A stretch of DNA of 12,799 bases from the NCBI GenBank assembly GCA_001771735.1, contig MEUM01000092.1:1590-14388 (forward strand), written 5' to 3'. Positions 1-6,796 of the stretch are shown piece after piece. The notes under the pieces were generated by a model. That model had not been told where the DNA came from and did no database searches. It was given only the letters and a program-made list of their open reading frames with translations. This DNA is from Caldifarciminota bacterium RBG_13_43_14. GTDB lineage: Bacteria > Hydrothermota > Tepidihabitantia > SM23-42. Every line of letters starts with the position of its first letter. Position 1 is the first letter of the stretch. Made by a program: the position numbers and the translations under genes.

Positions 1-162
1 GTGGTCAGTCTTTTCGTGAAAAGTGTTAACATCTATGAGATCAGCAATACTGGCTGGGGTTATGATCTTGGATTTTTAATAGGACTCTGTTTCTCTTTCC
101 TGGCACCATGGCGTTTGACCAAGCATCGCGGTCACAAAAAGGTAAAGGCGGAATGTAATTAA
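1..162 (+). CDS. C-terminal end of a membrane protein (partial, starts left of window)
   Basis: Frame 1 is open from the first base to a TAA at 160-162, giving a 53-residue tail. It contains one hydrophobic stretch (about residues 21-38, reading GYDLGFLIGLCFSFLAPW) followed by a basic tail rich in Lys, Arg and His, which fits a last transmembrane helix with a cytoplasmic C-terminus. The W-x-x-D-x-G-F pattern ahead of the helix recalls the ends of some permeases (for instance nucleobase-cation symporters), but 53 residues are too few to name a family. The next gene on the same strand starts 107 bases later and I see no terminator between them, so they may be co-transcribed. An open frame of this length can occur by chance; the helix-plus-basic-tail pattern is the main support. 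Confidence 0.5.
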   Translation: MVSLFVKSVNIYEISNTGWGYDLGFLIGLCFSFLAPWRLTKHRGHKKVKAECN

Positions 163-185
163 AGATTCAGGATTTTGAAACCTTT

Positions 186-214
186 TTGCGTATACCGCGT
201 CATATATATATATC
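186..214 (+). promoter_or_regulatory. Weak candidate promoter for the SppA-family gene, in an AT dinucleotide run
   Basis: The 107-base gap between the upstream tail and sppA holds TTGCGT (186-191) and, 15-17 bases on, an alternating AT run (202-213) that can supply a TATATA or TATATC -10. The match is loose and the AT run makes the -10 ambiguous. No other signal is seen in the gap apart from the sppA ribosome binding site. Confidence 0.25.
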
Positions 215-269
215 GCCTTGAATGGCATATCTGGTATTTTGAATGAATAATAGAAAGAGAGGAGATAGA

Positions 270-2690
270 ATGAAGATCGGTACAGCCGTGGTGCTAATGA
301 CATTAATATTACAGTTACTTGCTGCGCAGTCAACTGTACCCGGTTATTTACTGCAGAGAGATTTTGAATTGGCTTCACCGGGTGCTTTTGGTGTGGGTTT
401 ATACGGATATGATAATCCGGCCGTACTCAATTATCTGCATCAAAGCGATATTATGTTTACCTGGATGGATACGACCGGAAAAGTTTTAAGGCTGGAAAAC
501 TGGGGATTGTTTATCGGTTTGCCAAAATTCGGTTTTGCTGTGATGCGTCAGGAAAATGCATTGGGCAGCGTTTTGGATTGTCGTATTACTACCGCATTTG
601 GCGGACGTAAAACCGGTTTTGGCCTGGGCTATGGATGGTCCTCAGGAGACACTGAAATGTTCAATCGGACCAGCGTATTGGCTTTGGGCTCTTTGTACCG
701 GCCCAGCAAATATATATCTTTTGGTTTGACCGGACTATTCGCACTTTCAAATGGAAATCATGAAGGGACCGCTGAACTCGCGATTCGACCACTGGGCAAT
801 GAGTTAATCACTTTATTTGGAGATTATAATGCTCAAGAGGGTATTGCAATTGAAGAAGGTTTCTGGAGTGCCGGTCTCGTTATCGAACCCTTGCCTGGAA
901 TACGAATTACCGGTAGATATATGGATGATAAATCATTCAACGCCGGTATGAATTTGAGTTTAGGGCGCGGGGGATTGACTTATCAGGGACACTTCAATGA
1001 AGACGTTGAACCGGTTCATAGTGTATATCGTATTCGTTCGGGTGCATATGACCGGTCATTCCTTAATTCGGTTTTCACGAAAAAGAAAAATTATCTCAAA
1101 ATGGATCTAAATGGCCCCCTACAGTATCAACGTTATCGGCTATTTGACAAGGCAAAAACCTTAAAAGAAGTCTTGATCAATATTGAAGCCGCAAAAAATG
1201 ACCCGGCAATCGCCGGCATTGCAATTAATTCTTCGGGCATGCAGATCAACGGCGAAATGCTCTGGGAATTACGCGACAAATTGAGCGATTTTAGATCATC
1301 AGGCAAGCATGTCATTATTTATGTCGACAATGCCGATTTCGCTGAATACTACTTCGTATCGGTGGCGGATAAGATCGTAATGGATCCGATCGGAATGCTT
1401 GATCTGCGCGGCTTGATGATGGGTCGTACATTCATGAAGGGTACGCTTGAAAAACTCGGCATTGGTTTTGATGAATGGCGCTTTTTCAAATACAAGTCTG
1501 CAGTCGAGGTTTTTTCCCGGGATCAAATGTCGGATGCGGATCGCGAACAGCGGCAAGAAATAATCGATGATATTTATAATATAATCAGAACCGAAGTCGC
1601 TCAGTCCCGGAATATTACGCAGAACCGTTTTGATAGTCTGGTCAACAGCGCAATGTTCTTTACTGCAAGAACCGCCTTTGAAAATGGTCTTGTTGATACG
1701 CTCGGCCGCTGGGATGCGGTCGAGGAAATAGTCAAAGATCTGGAAGGCGGGAAAAAATCTTTTGTCAATGCAGATAAATTGGACTATTATAATCTGCCGT
1801 CGGATGCTCGTTGGGGCGAAAAACCGAAAATTGCGATCATTTATGGACTTGGTGTGTGCGCAATGGACGAAGGTATTACTGCACGGCAACTAGTTAAGGA
1901 TGTTGAGGCGGTCACGAAGGATGGAAGCATAAAAGCAGTAGTTTTTCGCGTCGACTCACCGGGCGGCGATGCCCTTGCTTCAGATATTGTCTCTGAAGCG
2001 ATAAAAGAATGTACTAAGGAAAAGCCGGTACTAGTTTCTCAAGGATTGGTCGCCGGATCAGGCGGTTACTGGCTGTCAATGTACGGTGACAAAATCGTTG
2101 CGGCGCCGGTTACGATCACCGGTTCGATCGGAGTGATCGGCGGTTGGATGTATGACCGGGGATTGAAAGACAAGCTCGGCGTGACCACGGATAAAGTACA
2201 GGCTGGAGAACATGCGGATCTGGGTTTTGGCGCGGTTTTGCCGTTCATCGGTGCGATTGTTCCGGATCGCAATCTTACCGAAGATGAAAGGGTTAATGTT
2301 GAGGCCGAGATCAAAGGCATGTATAGGGAATTTGTACAAATGGTCGCTGACGGCCGGGGCAAAACATATGATCAGATCGAGTCGGTTGCCCAGGGCCGGG
2401 TATGGTCTGGAGTAGACGGCTATGATATGGGATTGATCGATACGCTTGGCGGCTTGGACCTGGCGCTGGCTCTGGCAAAAGACCTGGCCGGAATCAGCGA
2501 AAAAAGCGATATTGAGATTGTCGAGTATCCAAAACGCAAAATGCTCAGCCCGGATATATTCAAACCAAAACTGATCTCGCTTGATGCCCGCACAAAAAAG
2601 ACCTTTGATCTAATCCGATTCTATTTGGATCATAACGGAAAACCAATACCGATGATGCCGATAGAATATGTTGATATGGCGATTGAGTAA
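270..2690 (+). CDS. sppA: SppA-family signal peptide peptidase (S49) with an N-terminal outer-membrane beta-barrel-like domain
   Basis: Serine protease of family S49, which in characterised members degrades cleaved signal peptides and membrane-protein fragments with a Ser/Lys dyad. I chose the ATG at 270 over the one at 243: GAGAGGAGAT (257-266) is placed for it, and the product then begins directly with a signal peptide (MKIGTAVVLMTLILQLLAAQ). That gives 806 residues, against about 618 for E. coli SppA. Residues ~20-262 are not protease-like: short alternating Gly/aromatic strands suggest a beta barrel or beta-rich outer-membrane domain. The protease part (~270-760) has both ClpP-like halves of long SppA. 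The catalytic Lys is in YKSAVE (Lys409) and the nucleophile in AGSGGYW (Ser597), aligning with E. coli Lys209 and Ser409. RVDSPGGDA and TGSIGVIG are also conserved. A terminator follows. The family call is firm; the barrel is inferred from composition. Confidence 0.93.
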   Translation: MKIGTAVVLMTLILQLLAAQSTVPGYLLQRDFELASPGAFGVGLYGYDNPAVLNYLHQSDIMFTWMDTTGKVLRLENWGLFIGLPKFGFAVMRQENALGSVLDCRITTAFGGRKTGFGLGYGWSSGDTEMFNRTSVLALGSLYRPSKYISFGLTGLFALSNGNHEGTAELAIRPLGNELITLFGDYNAQEGIAIEEGFWSAGLVIEPLPGIRITGRYMDDKSFNAGMNLSLGRGGLTYQGHFNEDVEPVHSVYRIRSGAYDRSFLNSVFTKKKNYLKMDLNGPLQYQRYRLFDKAKTLKEVLINIEAAKNDPAIAGIAINSSGMQINGEMLWELRDKLSDFRSSGKHVIIYVDNADFAEYYFVSVADKIVMDPIGMLDLRGLMMGRTFMKGTLEKLGIGFDEWRFFKYKSAVEVFSRDQMSDADREQRQEIIDDIYNIIRTEVAQSRNITQNRFDSLVNSAMFFTARTAFENGLVDTLGRWDAVEEIVKDLEGGKKSFVNADKLDYYNLPSDARWGEKPKIAIIYGLGVCAMDEGITARQLVKDVEAVTKDGSIKAVVFRVDSPGGDALASDIVSEAIKECTKEKPVLVSQGLVAGSGGYWLSMYGDKIVAAPVTITGSIGVIGGWMYDRGLKDKLGVTTDKVQAGEHADLGFGAVLPFIGAIVPDRNLTEDERVNVEAEIKGMYREFVQMVADGRGKTYDQIESVAQGRVWSGVDGYDMGLIDTLGGLDLALALAKDLAGISEKSDIEIVEYPKRKMLSPDIFKPKLISLDARTKKTFDLIRFYLDHNGKPIPMMPIEYVDMAIE

Positions 2691-2714
2691 ACTAAAAATC
2701 CATCGATAATATTG

Positions 2715-2746
2715 ATCAGGGCGCTTTTAGCGCCCTGATTTTTATT
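2715..2746 (+). terminator. Intrinsic terminator after sppA
   Basis: A perfect 11-bp stem (ATCAGGGCGCT at 2715-2725 with AGCGCCCTGAT at 2729-2739), a TTT loop and a T-rich tail directly after form a standard rho-independent terminator 24 bases past the sppA stop. The minus-strand scaffold gene ends at 2742, so the hairpin sits between convergent genes; in the minus direction it lacks a clean T run and is likely weaker. Confidence 0.92.
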
Positions 2747-3200
2747 CATATAATCTTCGCCAGGGTTCTTGTTTGTTAGCTAAACAATTATCGATCGTTT
2801 TTTGAAGGGTGTTCGATGCCAGCAAGGCGCAGTGTTTGTTTTCATCGGGCAGTCCGCCGCAGTATTGAAGGAGCGCGGCCTGATTGATTTTGCGCGCTTC
2901 ATTAATATTCTTACCGATTGTCATTTCGGCGGCGATGCTGGCGCAGGCAATCGTCGTGCCGCAGCCATCAGTGTCAAAAGTGCAGTGCGTGATCCGGTCA
3001 TTTTTGATCTTTATGGAAAATTCCATTGTGTCACCGCAGGGCCCGGTTATTTTCGCATAACCGTCAGCGTCGTTCATTATGCCCCAGTTCCTTGGATTAA
3101 GCCAGTGATCAATCACGACCGGGCTGTAGATTTCTTTTAATTCACGGATAATTTCAGCCTGGGTTTTCTCGGCAAATTTATCTAACTCAGAGTCGCCCAT
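2742..3200 (-). CDS. IscU/NifU-type iron-sulfur cluster assembly scaffold protein
   Basis: A 152-residue member of the IscU/NifU N-terminal family, on which [2Fe-2S] and [4Fe-4S] clusters are built before transfer to apo-proteins. The three ligand cysteines are in place: Cys55 in GPCGDTMEF with the adjacent Asp57, Cys80 in DGCGTTIACAS, and Cys124 in the KHCALLA motif. The HscA-binding LPPVK motif of classical IscU reads LPDEN here, so it probably works without the HscA/HscB chaperones, as in NifU-like scaffolds of anaerobes. The N-terminus has ~25 extra residues before the usual start. The ATG at 3200 follows GAGG at a good distance inside the end of the ATPase gene (19-nt overlap), implying translational coupling. 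It is last in the minus-strand cluster. No desulfurase (IscS/NifS) gene is in the window. Confidence 0.92.
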   Translation of the reverse strand: MGDSELDKFAEKTQAEIIRELKEIYSPVVIDHWLNPRNWGIMNDADGYAKITGPCGDTMEFSIKIKNDRITHCTFDTDGCGTTIACASIAAEMTIGKNINEARKINQAALLQYCGGLPDENKHCALLASNTLQKTIDNCLANKQEPWRRLYE

Positions 3201-4084
3201 ATTTTCCTCAGCTCTTCAGTTATCATATTATCTGTGTACTCAACTAATGGTTTACCGGCTATTATTGATTCAGGCACGCTCTGGTCAAAAGCGATAAGCC
3301 CCTTGATCGGGATTCCGTTCTGACGACACCAAATTTTGATATTGTCCGTGTTCTCTTTATTCAAATCATGTTTGTTTATAATGCAGGCGGTGTTGATATT
3401 GAAGTGACGGGTAAGGTCAATGACTCTTTTAAGATCATGAATACCGGAAAGCGTGGGTTCAGTGATTATCAGGGCAAGATCAGCACCAGTTAGGGAGGCA
3501 ATGACCGGGCAGCCAATACCTGGTGAGCCATCTATTATAACGTAATCCAGGCTGCGTTCTTCAGCAATTTTCCTTGCCTGCTGCCGGACCAGGCTTACCA
3601 ACTTGCCTGAATTTTCCTCGGCAATGCCGAGCCGGGCGTGAACCATTGGTCCGTATTTTGTTTCGGAAATAAACCATTTACCGGCAATGTTTTCGATCAT
3701 GCAAATCGCACCGGTGGGACAAATGCGGGCGCATATGCCGCAACCCTCGCAGGCAATTTTATTGATTTCGCGGCATGGTTCGCCGTTTTTACCGTTACTT
3801 TTGTTCAGCTTACTGCACATGGCGGCACTAATAAGAACCGCTTCATAGTGACATGCTTTTTCGCATTCACCGCAGCCGGTGCATTTTTCTTCATCGATGT
3901 GCGCCTTGGGCAGGCTATAAAAATCGTGCTCTTCTACTATCTCGGGATGTAGTAATAAATGCAGATCGGCCGCATCGACATCACAATCGACCATGACCTT
4001 GTTTTGCGCCAATGCCGCAAACGAACCAGTCAAAATGGTTTTGCCCGTACCGCCTTTACCGCTGATGATTACGATCTGCTTCAT
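3182..4084 (-). CDS. MinD/Mrp-like P-loop ATPase with inserted double [4Fe-4S] ferredoxin domain (distal copy)
   Basis: Soluble ATPase of the MinD superfamily type with an inserted ferredoxin domain (COG1149-like); such proteins are proposed to load or transfer metal clusters using ATP. With the ATG at 4084 it has 300 residues. A deviant Walker A, SGKGGTGKT (signature Lys10, P-loop Lys15), opens the protein. Two Cx2Cx2Cx3C motifs follow (Cys68/71/74/78 and Cys112/115/118/122), the second ending CPTGA as in bacterial ferredoxins. The switch II segment DYVIIDGSPGIGCPV comes later, with a possible extra metal-binding Cys. A TTG start at 4111 is possible, behind GGGGGG, but it would place the ribosome site inside a hairpin; starting at MKQIVIISGKGG matches family habit although the site before 4084 is weak. 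Paralogous to the next gene upstream; the two may act as a heteromer. Its last bases overlap the scaffold gene. Confidence 0.92.
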   Translation of the reverse strand: MKQIVIISGKGGTGKTILTGSFAALAQNKVMVDCDVDAADLHLLLHPEIVEEHDFYSLPKAHIDEEKCTGCGECEKACHYEAVLISAAMCSKLNKSNGKNGEPCREINKIACEGCGICARICPTGAICMIENIAGKWFISETKYGPMVHARLGIAEENSGKLVSLVRQQARKIAEERSLDYVIIDGSPGIGCPVIASLTGADLALIITEPTLSGIHDLKRVIDLTRHFNINTACIINKHDLNKENTDNIKIWCRQNGIPIKGLIAFDQSVPESIIAGKPLVEYTDNMITEELRKIWATLS

Positions 4085-4110
4085 TTGATCTTGTGAAATA
4101 TCACGATACA

Positions 4111-4149
4111 AAAATCCCCCCTTTTTTTAAAGAGGGAAGATGGGGGATT
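4111..4149 (-). terminator. Terminator-like or attenuator hairpin between the two ATPase genes
   Basis: On the minus strand AATCCCCC (4149-4142) pairs with GGGGGATT (4120-4113) around a 21-base loop, followed at once by a T5 run ending at 4111. It lies in the gap between the two ATPase genes. It could end part of the transcripts or protect an mRNA end. The element also resembles C-rich/G-rich inverted repeats scattered between genes in many genomes, so it may be a dispersed repeat. The long loop keeps confidence moderate. Confidence 0.45.
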
Positions 4150-4160
4150 ATAATGATCGG

Positions 4161-5015
4161 TTAATTGCATCGTCTTTGAATTGATAAGCGCAACGATCGG
4201 AAAAGCTCTTGATACGAGGAATCGATATCAATCAATGGTATGCCTTTTGAATAGGCAACCGCAAATTCCCGGCTGAATGGTATACGCATGAGTATCGGAA
4301 TTTTCTTCTGTTTACAGAAATTTTCGATTATCTTGTCATTTTGATCGCTTCGGTTTACGATAATTCCGGCGGGAATATTCAGTTTTTCCATTGTTTCAAC
4401 CGCGAGACTAAGATCATGCAGTCCAAAAGGGGTCGGTTCGGTGACCAATACTGTAAAGTCACTTTCTTGCACCGCTTCGATCACCGGGCAGGACGTCCCG
4501 GGCGGGACATCAATGATCGTTGTATCTCGGTCAGTCTTTGACAGGATTTTCTTCATTTGCTTGATGATTGGCGTGGCCATTGGTTCGCCGACATTCAAAC
4601 GGCCTTGGTAAAAGATGATCCCACCACTCATGCCGCTTTCGATCACACCGATTTCGCGGTTTATTTCATGAATCGCCGATGTTGGGCAGAGCAATGAACA
4701 TCCGCCGCAGCCGTGGCATAGCTCAGGAAAAATCAGGACTTTTTCTTTGAGAACCGCGATCGCATGATAGGCACATATTTCAGCGCATTGCCCGCAGTAG
4801 TTGCATTTCGTTGTATCGACAGTCGGTACTGGTATGCTGACCGTACGCGTATTTGTGATTTTTGGTTTTAAGAATATCGCGGCATTCGGTTCCTCAACGT
4901 CGCAGTCGATGAATTGAATTTTTGCCATTCTATTTTTATCCAGTGCCAGTGCAAAATTCGTTGCCACCGTTGTTTTCCCGGTGCCGCCCTTACCGCTGGC
5001 AAAAGCTATTATCAT
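4161..5015 (-). CDS. MinD/Mrp-like P-loop ATPase with inserted double [4Fe-4S] ferredoxin domain (proximal copy)
   Basis: A 284-residue paralogue of the neighbouring ATPase with the same architecture: SGKGGTGKTT Walker A at the very N-terminus (signature Lys9, P-loop Lys14), IDCDVEEPN, then two Cx2Cx2Cx3C ferredoxin motifs (Cys71/74/77/81 and Cys100/103/106/110, the second ending CPTSA), and the switch segment TTIIDVPPGTSCPV. The Cys in GTSCPV is shared by both paralogues (GIGCPV in the other) and is worth noting as a possible metal or redox site. The start at 5015 is fixed by an in-frame stop five codons upstream; the ribosome binding site is poor, so translation may depend on the preceding gene. 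Paired ATPases of this type beside NifX-like proteins are, as I recall, the hallmark of orange-protein (ORP) gene clusters in Desulfovibrio. Cytosolic; role in metal-cluster handling is inferred. Confidence 0.92.
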   Translation of the reverse strand: MIIAFASGKGGTGKTTVATNFALALDKNRMAKIQFIDCDVEEPNAAIFLKPKITNTRTVSIPVPTVDTTKCNYCGQCAEICAYHAIAVLKEKVLIFPELCHGCGGCSLLCPTSAIHEINREIGVIESGMSGGIIFYQGRLNVGEPMATPIIKQMKKILSKTDRDTTIIDVPPGTSCPVIEAVQESDFTVLVTEPTPFGLHDLSLAVETMEKLNIPAGIIVNRSDQNDKIIENFCKQKKIPILMRIPFSREFAVAYSKGIPLIDIDSSYQELFRSLRLSIQRRCN

Positions 5016-5055
5016 TTCAGCTGCGGATTAACGATGGGTTCAGGAAAATTTTGGT

Positions 5056-5301
5056 TCAATCCCTTCGACATGTTCCATCAGTTGAGCAAGGTGGTGTATC
5101 ACACCTTTCAGTTTTTCCACAGCAGGTTGATCCGGATGGAGATGAGTTTTTCATAATCACGGCCGCCGGTTTTGATATCAGTTTGTGTATTTTGTCCGAA
5201 CCGCAATGCTTGCAAATAATTTTATGTTGTTTACTGCTTTGCTCAAACAAAAGTTCAAAAGTGGCGCCGCATTTTTCACAGCGATATTCATATATGGGCA
5301 T
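5056..5301 (-). CDS. FmdB-family zinc ribbon protein with a Cys-rich tail
   Basis: An 81-residue protein starting MPIYEYRCEKCGATFE, the signature of the FmdB putative regulatory family (named after a protein linked to formamidase regulation). Cys8/Cys11 and Cys30/Cys33 form a four-cysteine zinc ribbon. The tail carries five more cysteines (CC at 60-61, then 67, 72, 78), unlike the plain Ser/Gly-rich tails common in this family, so it could hold a second metal. The start is secured by AGGAGG five bases before the ATG. It lies 17 bases downstream of the Gly-rich zinc ribbon gene and 40 bases before the first ATPase gene, in the same direction. Molecular function of FmdB proteins is not well established; accessory metal binding or regulation in this cluster is inference. 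Confidence 0.9.
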   Translation of the reverse strand: MPIYEYRCEKCGATFELLFEQSSKQHKIICKHCGSDKIHKLISKPAAVIMKNSSPSGSTCCGKTERCDTPPCSTDGTCRRD

Positions 5302-5318
5302 AGAAACCTCCTGATTAC

Positions 5319-5540
5319 CTACTGTTTCCTTATCATCTTAGCGCCGCATTTTGTGCAGGTAACCTGATAACACGGAGTGCCTGGTTGATGGGCGACGCTG
5401 TTGCCGCAATTAGGGCATAAACATTCACCCCCGGTACCCGCACCCCTGCCTCCTCTTTGACCTTGACCACCGCTTCGTCCAAGACCACGACCGGTTCCAG
5501 GTCCCTGACCACGCGGTCCGGTTCCATCACCTTTTGGCAT
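5319..5540 (-). CDS. Small Gly/Arg-rich protein with DUF5320-like N-terminus and C-terminal zinc ribbon
   Basis: A 73-residue protein in two parts. Residues 1-38 are Gly/Arg-rich and low complexity, beginning MPKGDGTGPRGQGPGTGRG, the same leader pattern as the DUF5320-like protein encoded at 6450-6728. Residues 40-73 contain Cys42-x2-Cys45 and Cys62-x2-Cys65 with Cys40 and Cys57 between or beside them (CPNCG ... CTKCG), a zinc-ribbon arrangement ending in a basic tail. AAAGGAG precedes the ATG at a good distance. It sits between a NifX-like gene (47-base gap) and the FmdB gene (17-base gap), all co-directional. No catalytic motif is seen. Such proteins are commonly found beside NifX-like and Mrp-like genes in anaerobes, but their role is unknown; a metal-binding accessory is the reasonable guess. 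Confidence 0.85.
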   Translation of the reverse strand: MPKGDGTGPRGQGPGTGRGLGRSGGQGQRGGRGAGTGGECLCPNCGNSVAHQPGTPCYQVTCTKCGAKMIRKQ

Positions 5541-5587
5541 ATTGTCTCCTTTCTGAATATTTCTTATTTGCTATTATCAAAAACCAT

Positions 5588-5959
5588 TTATTTGTTAGGC
5601 AAGCCCGATTTAGAGACTACGCTTGGGCCGGAAGCCGTTCTTAGCTCACCGCGATTCAGTTTTTCTACCGCCTGCTTGATATTACCCGAAACTCCGGTGA
5701 TGACTTCGATCCCGGCTGCCTGCAGGGTTTGAAACGCGTTTGGCCCGACATTTCCGGTGAGCACCTTTTTGACATCCTTACTGGCAATTAACTGGCCCGA
5801 TTGTATGCCGGCGCCGCCGGATGAATTGATATTGGGATTGGGCACGGCTTCGAGATCAAGCGTTTCGGTATCAATGATCAAAAAATACTCGCATCGTCCG
5901 AAGCGCGGGTCGATTTCCGAATTCATATCCTGACCACGAGCGGTTATACATATTTTCAT
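5588..5959 (-). CDS. NifX/ORP-like dinitrogenase iron-molybdenum cofactor family protein (copy 1)
   Basis: A 123-residue single-domain protein of the Nitro_FeMo-Co family (Pfam PF02579), which includes NifX, NafY, the NifB C-terminus and the orange protein ORP; characterised members bind metal-sulfur clusters non-covalently. Seen in the sequence: N-terminal MKICITARG strand, the DPRFGRCEYFLIID motif (the family's HFGRC/PFFGRC position), the DVKKVLTGNVGPNAFQTLQAAGIEVITG core, and a helical end. The C-terminal ~15 residues are Ser/Gly-rich. AGGAG lies eight bases before the ATG. It follows the other NifX-like gene by 17 bases, so the two are almost certainly co-transcribed. No nitrogenase structural gene is nearby, so a role in nitrogen fixation should not be assumed; an ORP-type cluster carrier fits the context better. 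Confidence 0.92.
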   Translation of the reverse strand: MKICITARGQDMNSEIDPRFGRCEYFLIIDTETLDLEAVPNPNINSSGGAGIQSGQLIASKDVKKVLTGNVGPNAFQTLQAAGIEVITGVSGNIKQAVEKLNRGELRTASGPSVVSKSGLPNK

Positions 5960-5976
5960 TGTTACGGCTCCTTTCT

Positions 5977-6381
5977 TTATTCTTTATGTTCGCATTGGTC
6001 TTCTTGGGAATGGTCGCAAACGTCTTTATCAAGACCATATCCTTTTCCAGCTCCTGGTTTGCATAAACTTGGTCCACCGGTGAGCTTTCCTTCGCTTAAT
6101 TTTGTAACAACCTCATCGATCAAACCCTCGACACCAGTGATCGTCTGAATATCGTACTGACTAAAAAATTGCGTTGCCCGCGTTCCCATGCCGCCGGCCA
6201 CGATGCATTCAACACCTTTTTCATGCAGAAACTGGGGGATTGCGCCTGGCTGATGACCGGGATTTTGCACTATTTCTTTTTTGATAATTTTGCCATCATT
6301 GATATCGATGATTGTGAAGCTTGGACAACGTCCAAAATGTGCTGATACATATTTACCATCGGTTGATATTGCAATGCGCAT
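5977..6381 (-). CDS. NifX/ORP-like dinitrogenase iron-molybdenum cofactor family protein (copy 2, Cys/His tail)
   Basis: A 134-residue Nitro_FeMo-Co family protein. The N-terminus MRIAISTDGKYVSAHFGRCP carries the classic HFGRC motif; residues ~60-90 have ECIVAGGMGTRATQFF and the QTITGVEG turn typical of the family. It differs from copy 1 in a C-terminal extension with three cysteines and two histidines (SLCKPGAG, then DVCDHSQEDQCEHKE), a likely extra metal site. I chose the ATG at 6381 rather than an in-frame TTG at 6387 because AGGAGG is seven bases before the former and only one before the latter. The gene is separated from the DUF5320-like gene by a hairpin with a T-rich tail, and from copy 1 by 17 bases. 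Role as a metal-cluster carrier is inferred from the family. Confidence 0.92.
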   Translation of the reverse strand: MRIAISTDGKYVSAHFGRCPSFTIIDINDGKIIKKEIVQNPGHQPGAIPQFLHEKGVECIVAGGMGTRATQFFSQYDIQTITGVEGLIDEVVTKLSEGKLTGGPSLCKPGAGKGYGLDKDVCDHSQEDQCEHKE

Positions 6382-6410
6382 GATCAAACCTCCTTTCTTT
6401 GTTCGGCAAT

Positions 6411-6443
6411 AAAAGGGGGAGCGGGATCGATAAACCCGCTCCC
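6411..6443 (-). terminator. Intrinsic terminator or attenuator between the DUF5320-like and NifX-like genes
   Basis: On the minus strand GGGAGCGGG (6443-6435) and CCCGCTCCC (6425-6417) form a perfect 9-bp GC-rich stem with a 9-base loop, followed by CC and TTTTA. It begins six bases beyond the stop of the DUF5320-like gene. The T tract is short, so partial read-through into the NifX-like genes is plausible; the small upstream gene would then be expressed above the rest of the cluster. Confidence 0.7.
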
Positions 6444-6449
6444 TTTGTT

Positions 6450-6728
6450 TTATTGGTCGGTTTCATGTTGGGCTTTTTCCAGAATGTCGGTACGCTTTTT
6501 GATGTCTTCAAGTTGATTCTTATAGAAATCAGCGCAAAACCAATTGCGCCAGCCGCGGCCACCGCCGCGATGAAACCCACCACCGCCGCGTCCGCGTCCA
6601 AAACCGAACCAGCCGCGACCCGGCATTGGGTTTACATAACCGGGCGCAGCGAAGCCGGCGCAATATCCGGCTCCTCTTCCGGTCATCGGTCCGTATCCGA
6701 GAGGTCCTGTTCCATCACCTGCTGGCAT
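6450..6728 (-). CDS. DUF5320-like Gly/Arg-rich small protein with C-terminal helix
   Basis: A 92-residue protein beginning MPAGDGTGPLGYGPMTGRG, the conserved leader of DUF5320-type proteins, followed by GAGYCAG and a long Gly/Arg/Trp/Phe-rich stretch (about residues 39-63). The last ~25 residues (FYKNQLEDIKKRTDILEKAQ) are charged and look like a helix or short coiled coil. Two cysteines, in GYCAG and FCADF, could be metal ligands. Of three in-frame starts (GTG 6737, ATG 6734, ATG 6728) I chose 6728: AGGAGG is eight bases before it and too close to the others. The fur-like gene ends 69 bases upstream with no clear promoter in between. A terminator-like hairpin follows. Function is unknown; this family is commonly found beside NifX-like and Mrp-like ATPase genes. 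Confidence 0.88.
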   Translation of the reverse strand: MPAGDGTGPLGYGPMTGRGAGYCAGFAAPGYVNPMPGRGWFGFGRGRGGGGFHRGGGRGWRNWFCADFYKNQLEDIKKRTDILEKAQHETDQ

Positions 6729-6796
6729 CTTCATCACCTCCTCTTATGATATTGAAATAAAAATACTCTAAACTCGCCAGAAAATATTCCTTGCCA

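Noticed and set aside
201..213. Alternating AT tract before sppA as a microsatellite or phase-variation tract
   Set aside because: Only about six dinucleotide units, outside the coding frame; more simply part of an AT-rich promoter.
1299..1889. 196-codon minus-strand open frame inside sppA
   Set aside because: It lies opposite the conserved SppA catalytic region, has no ribosome site or family motif, and is explained as an antisense shadow.
5588..6381. Evidence for nitrogen fixation from the NifX-like genes
   Set aside because: The family is broad and no nifHDK, nifE, nifN or nifB is present in the window; ORP-type function fits better.
6399..6749. 116-codon plus-strand frame opposite the DUF5320-like gene
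   Set aside because: Ala/Thr/Ser-rich translation is what the complement of Gly/Arg-rich codons gives; the minus-strand gene has a perfect ribosome site and a known motif.
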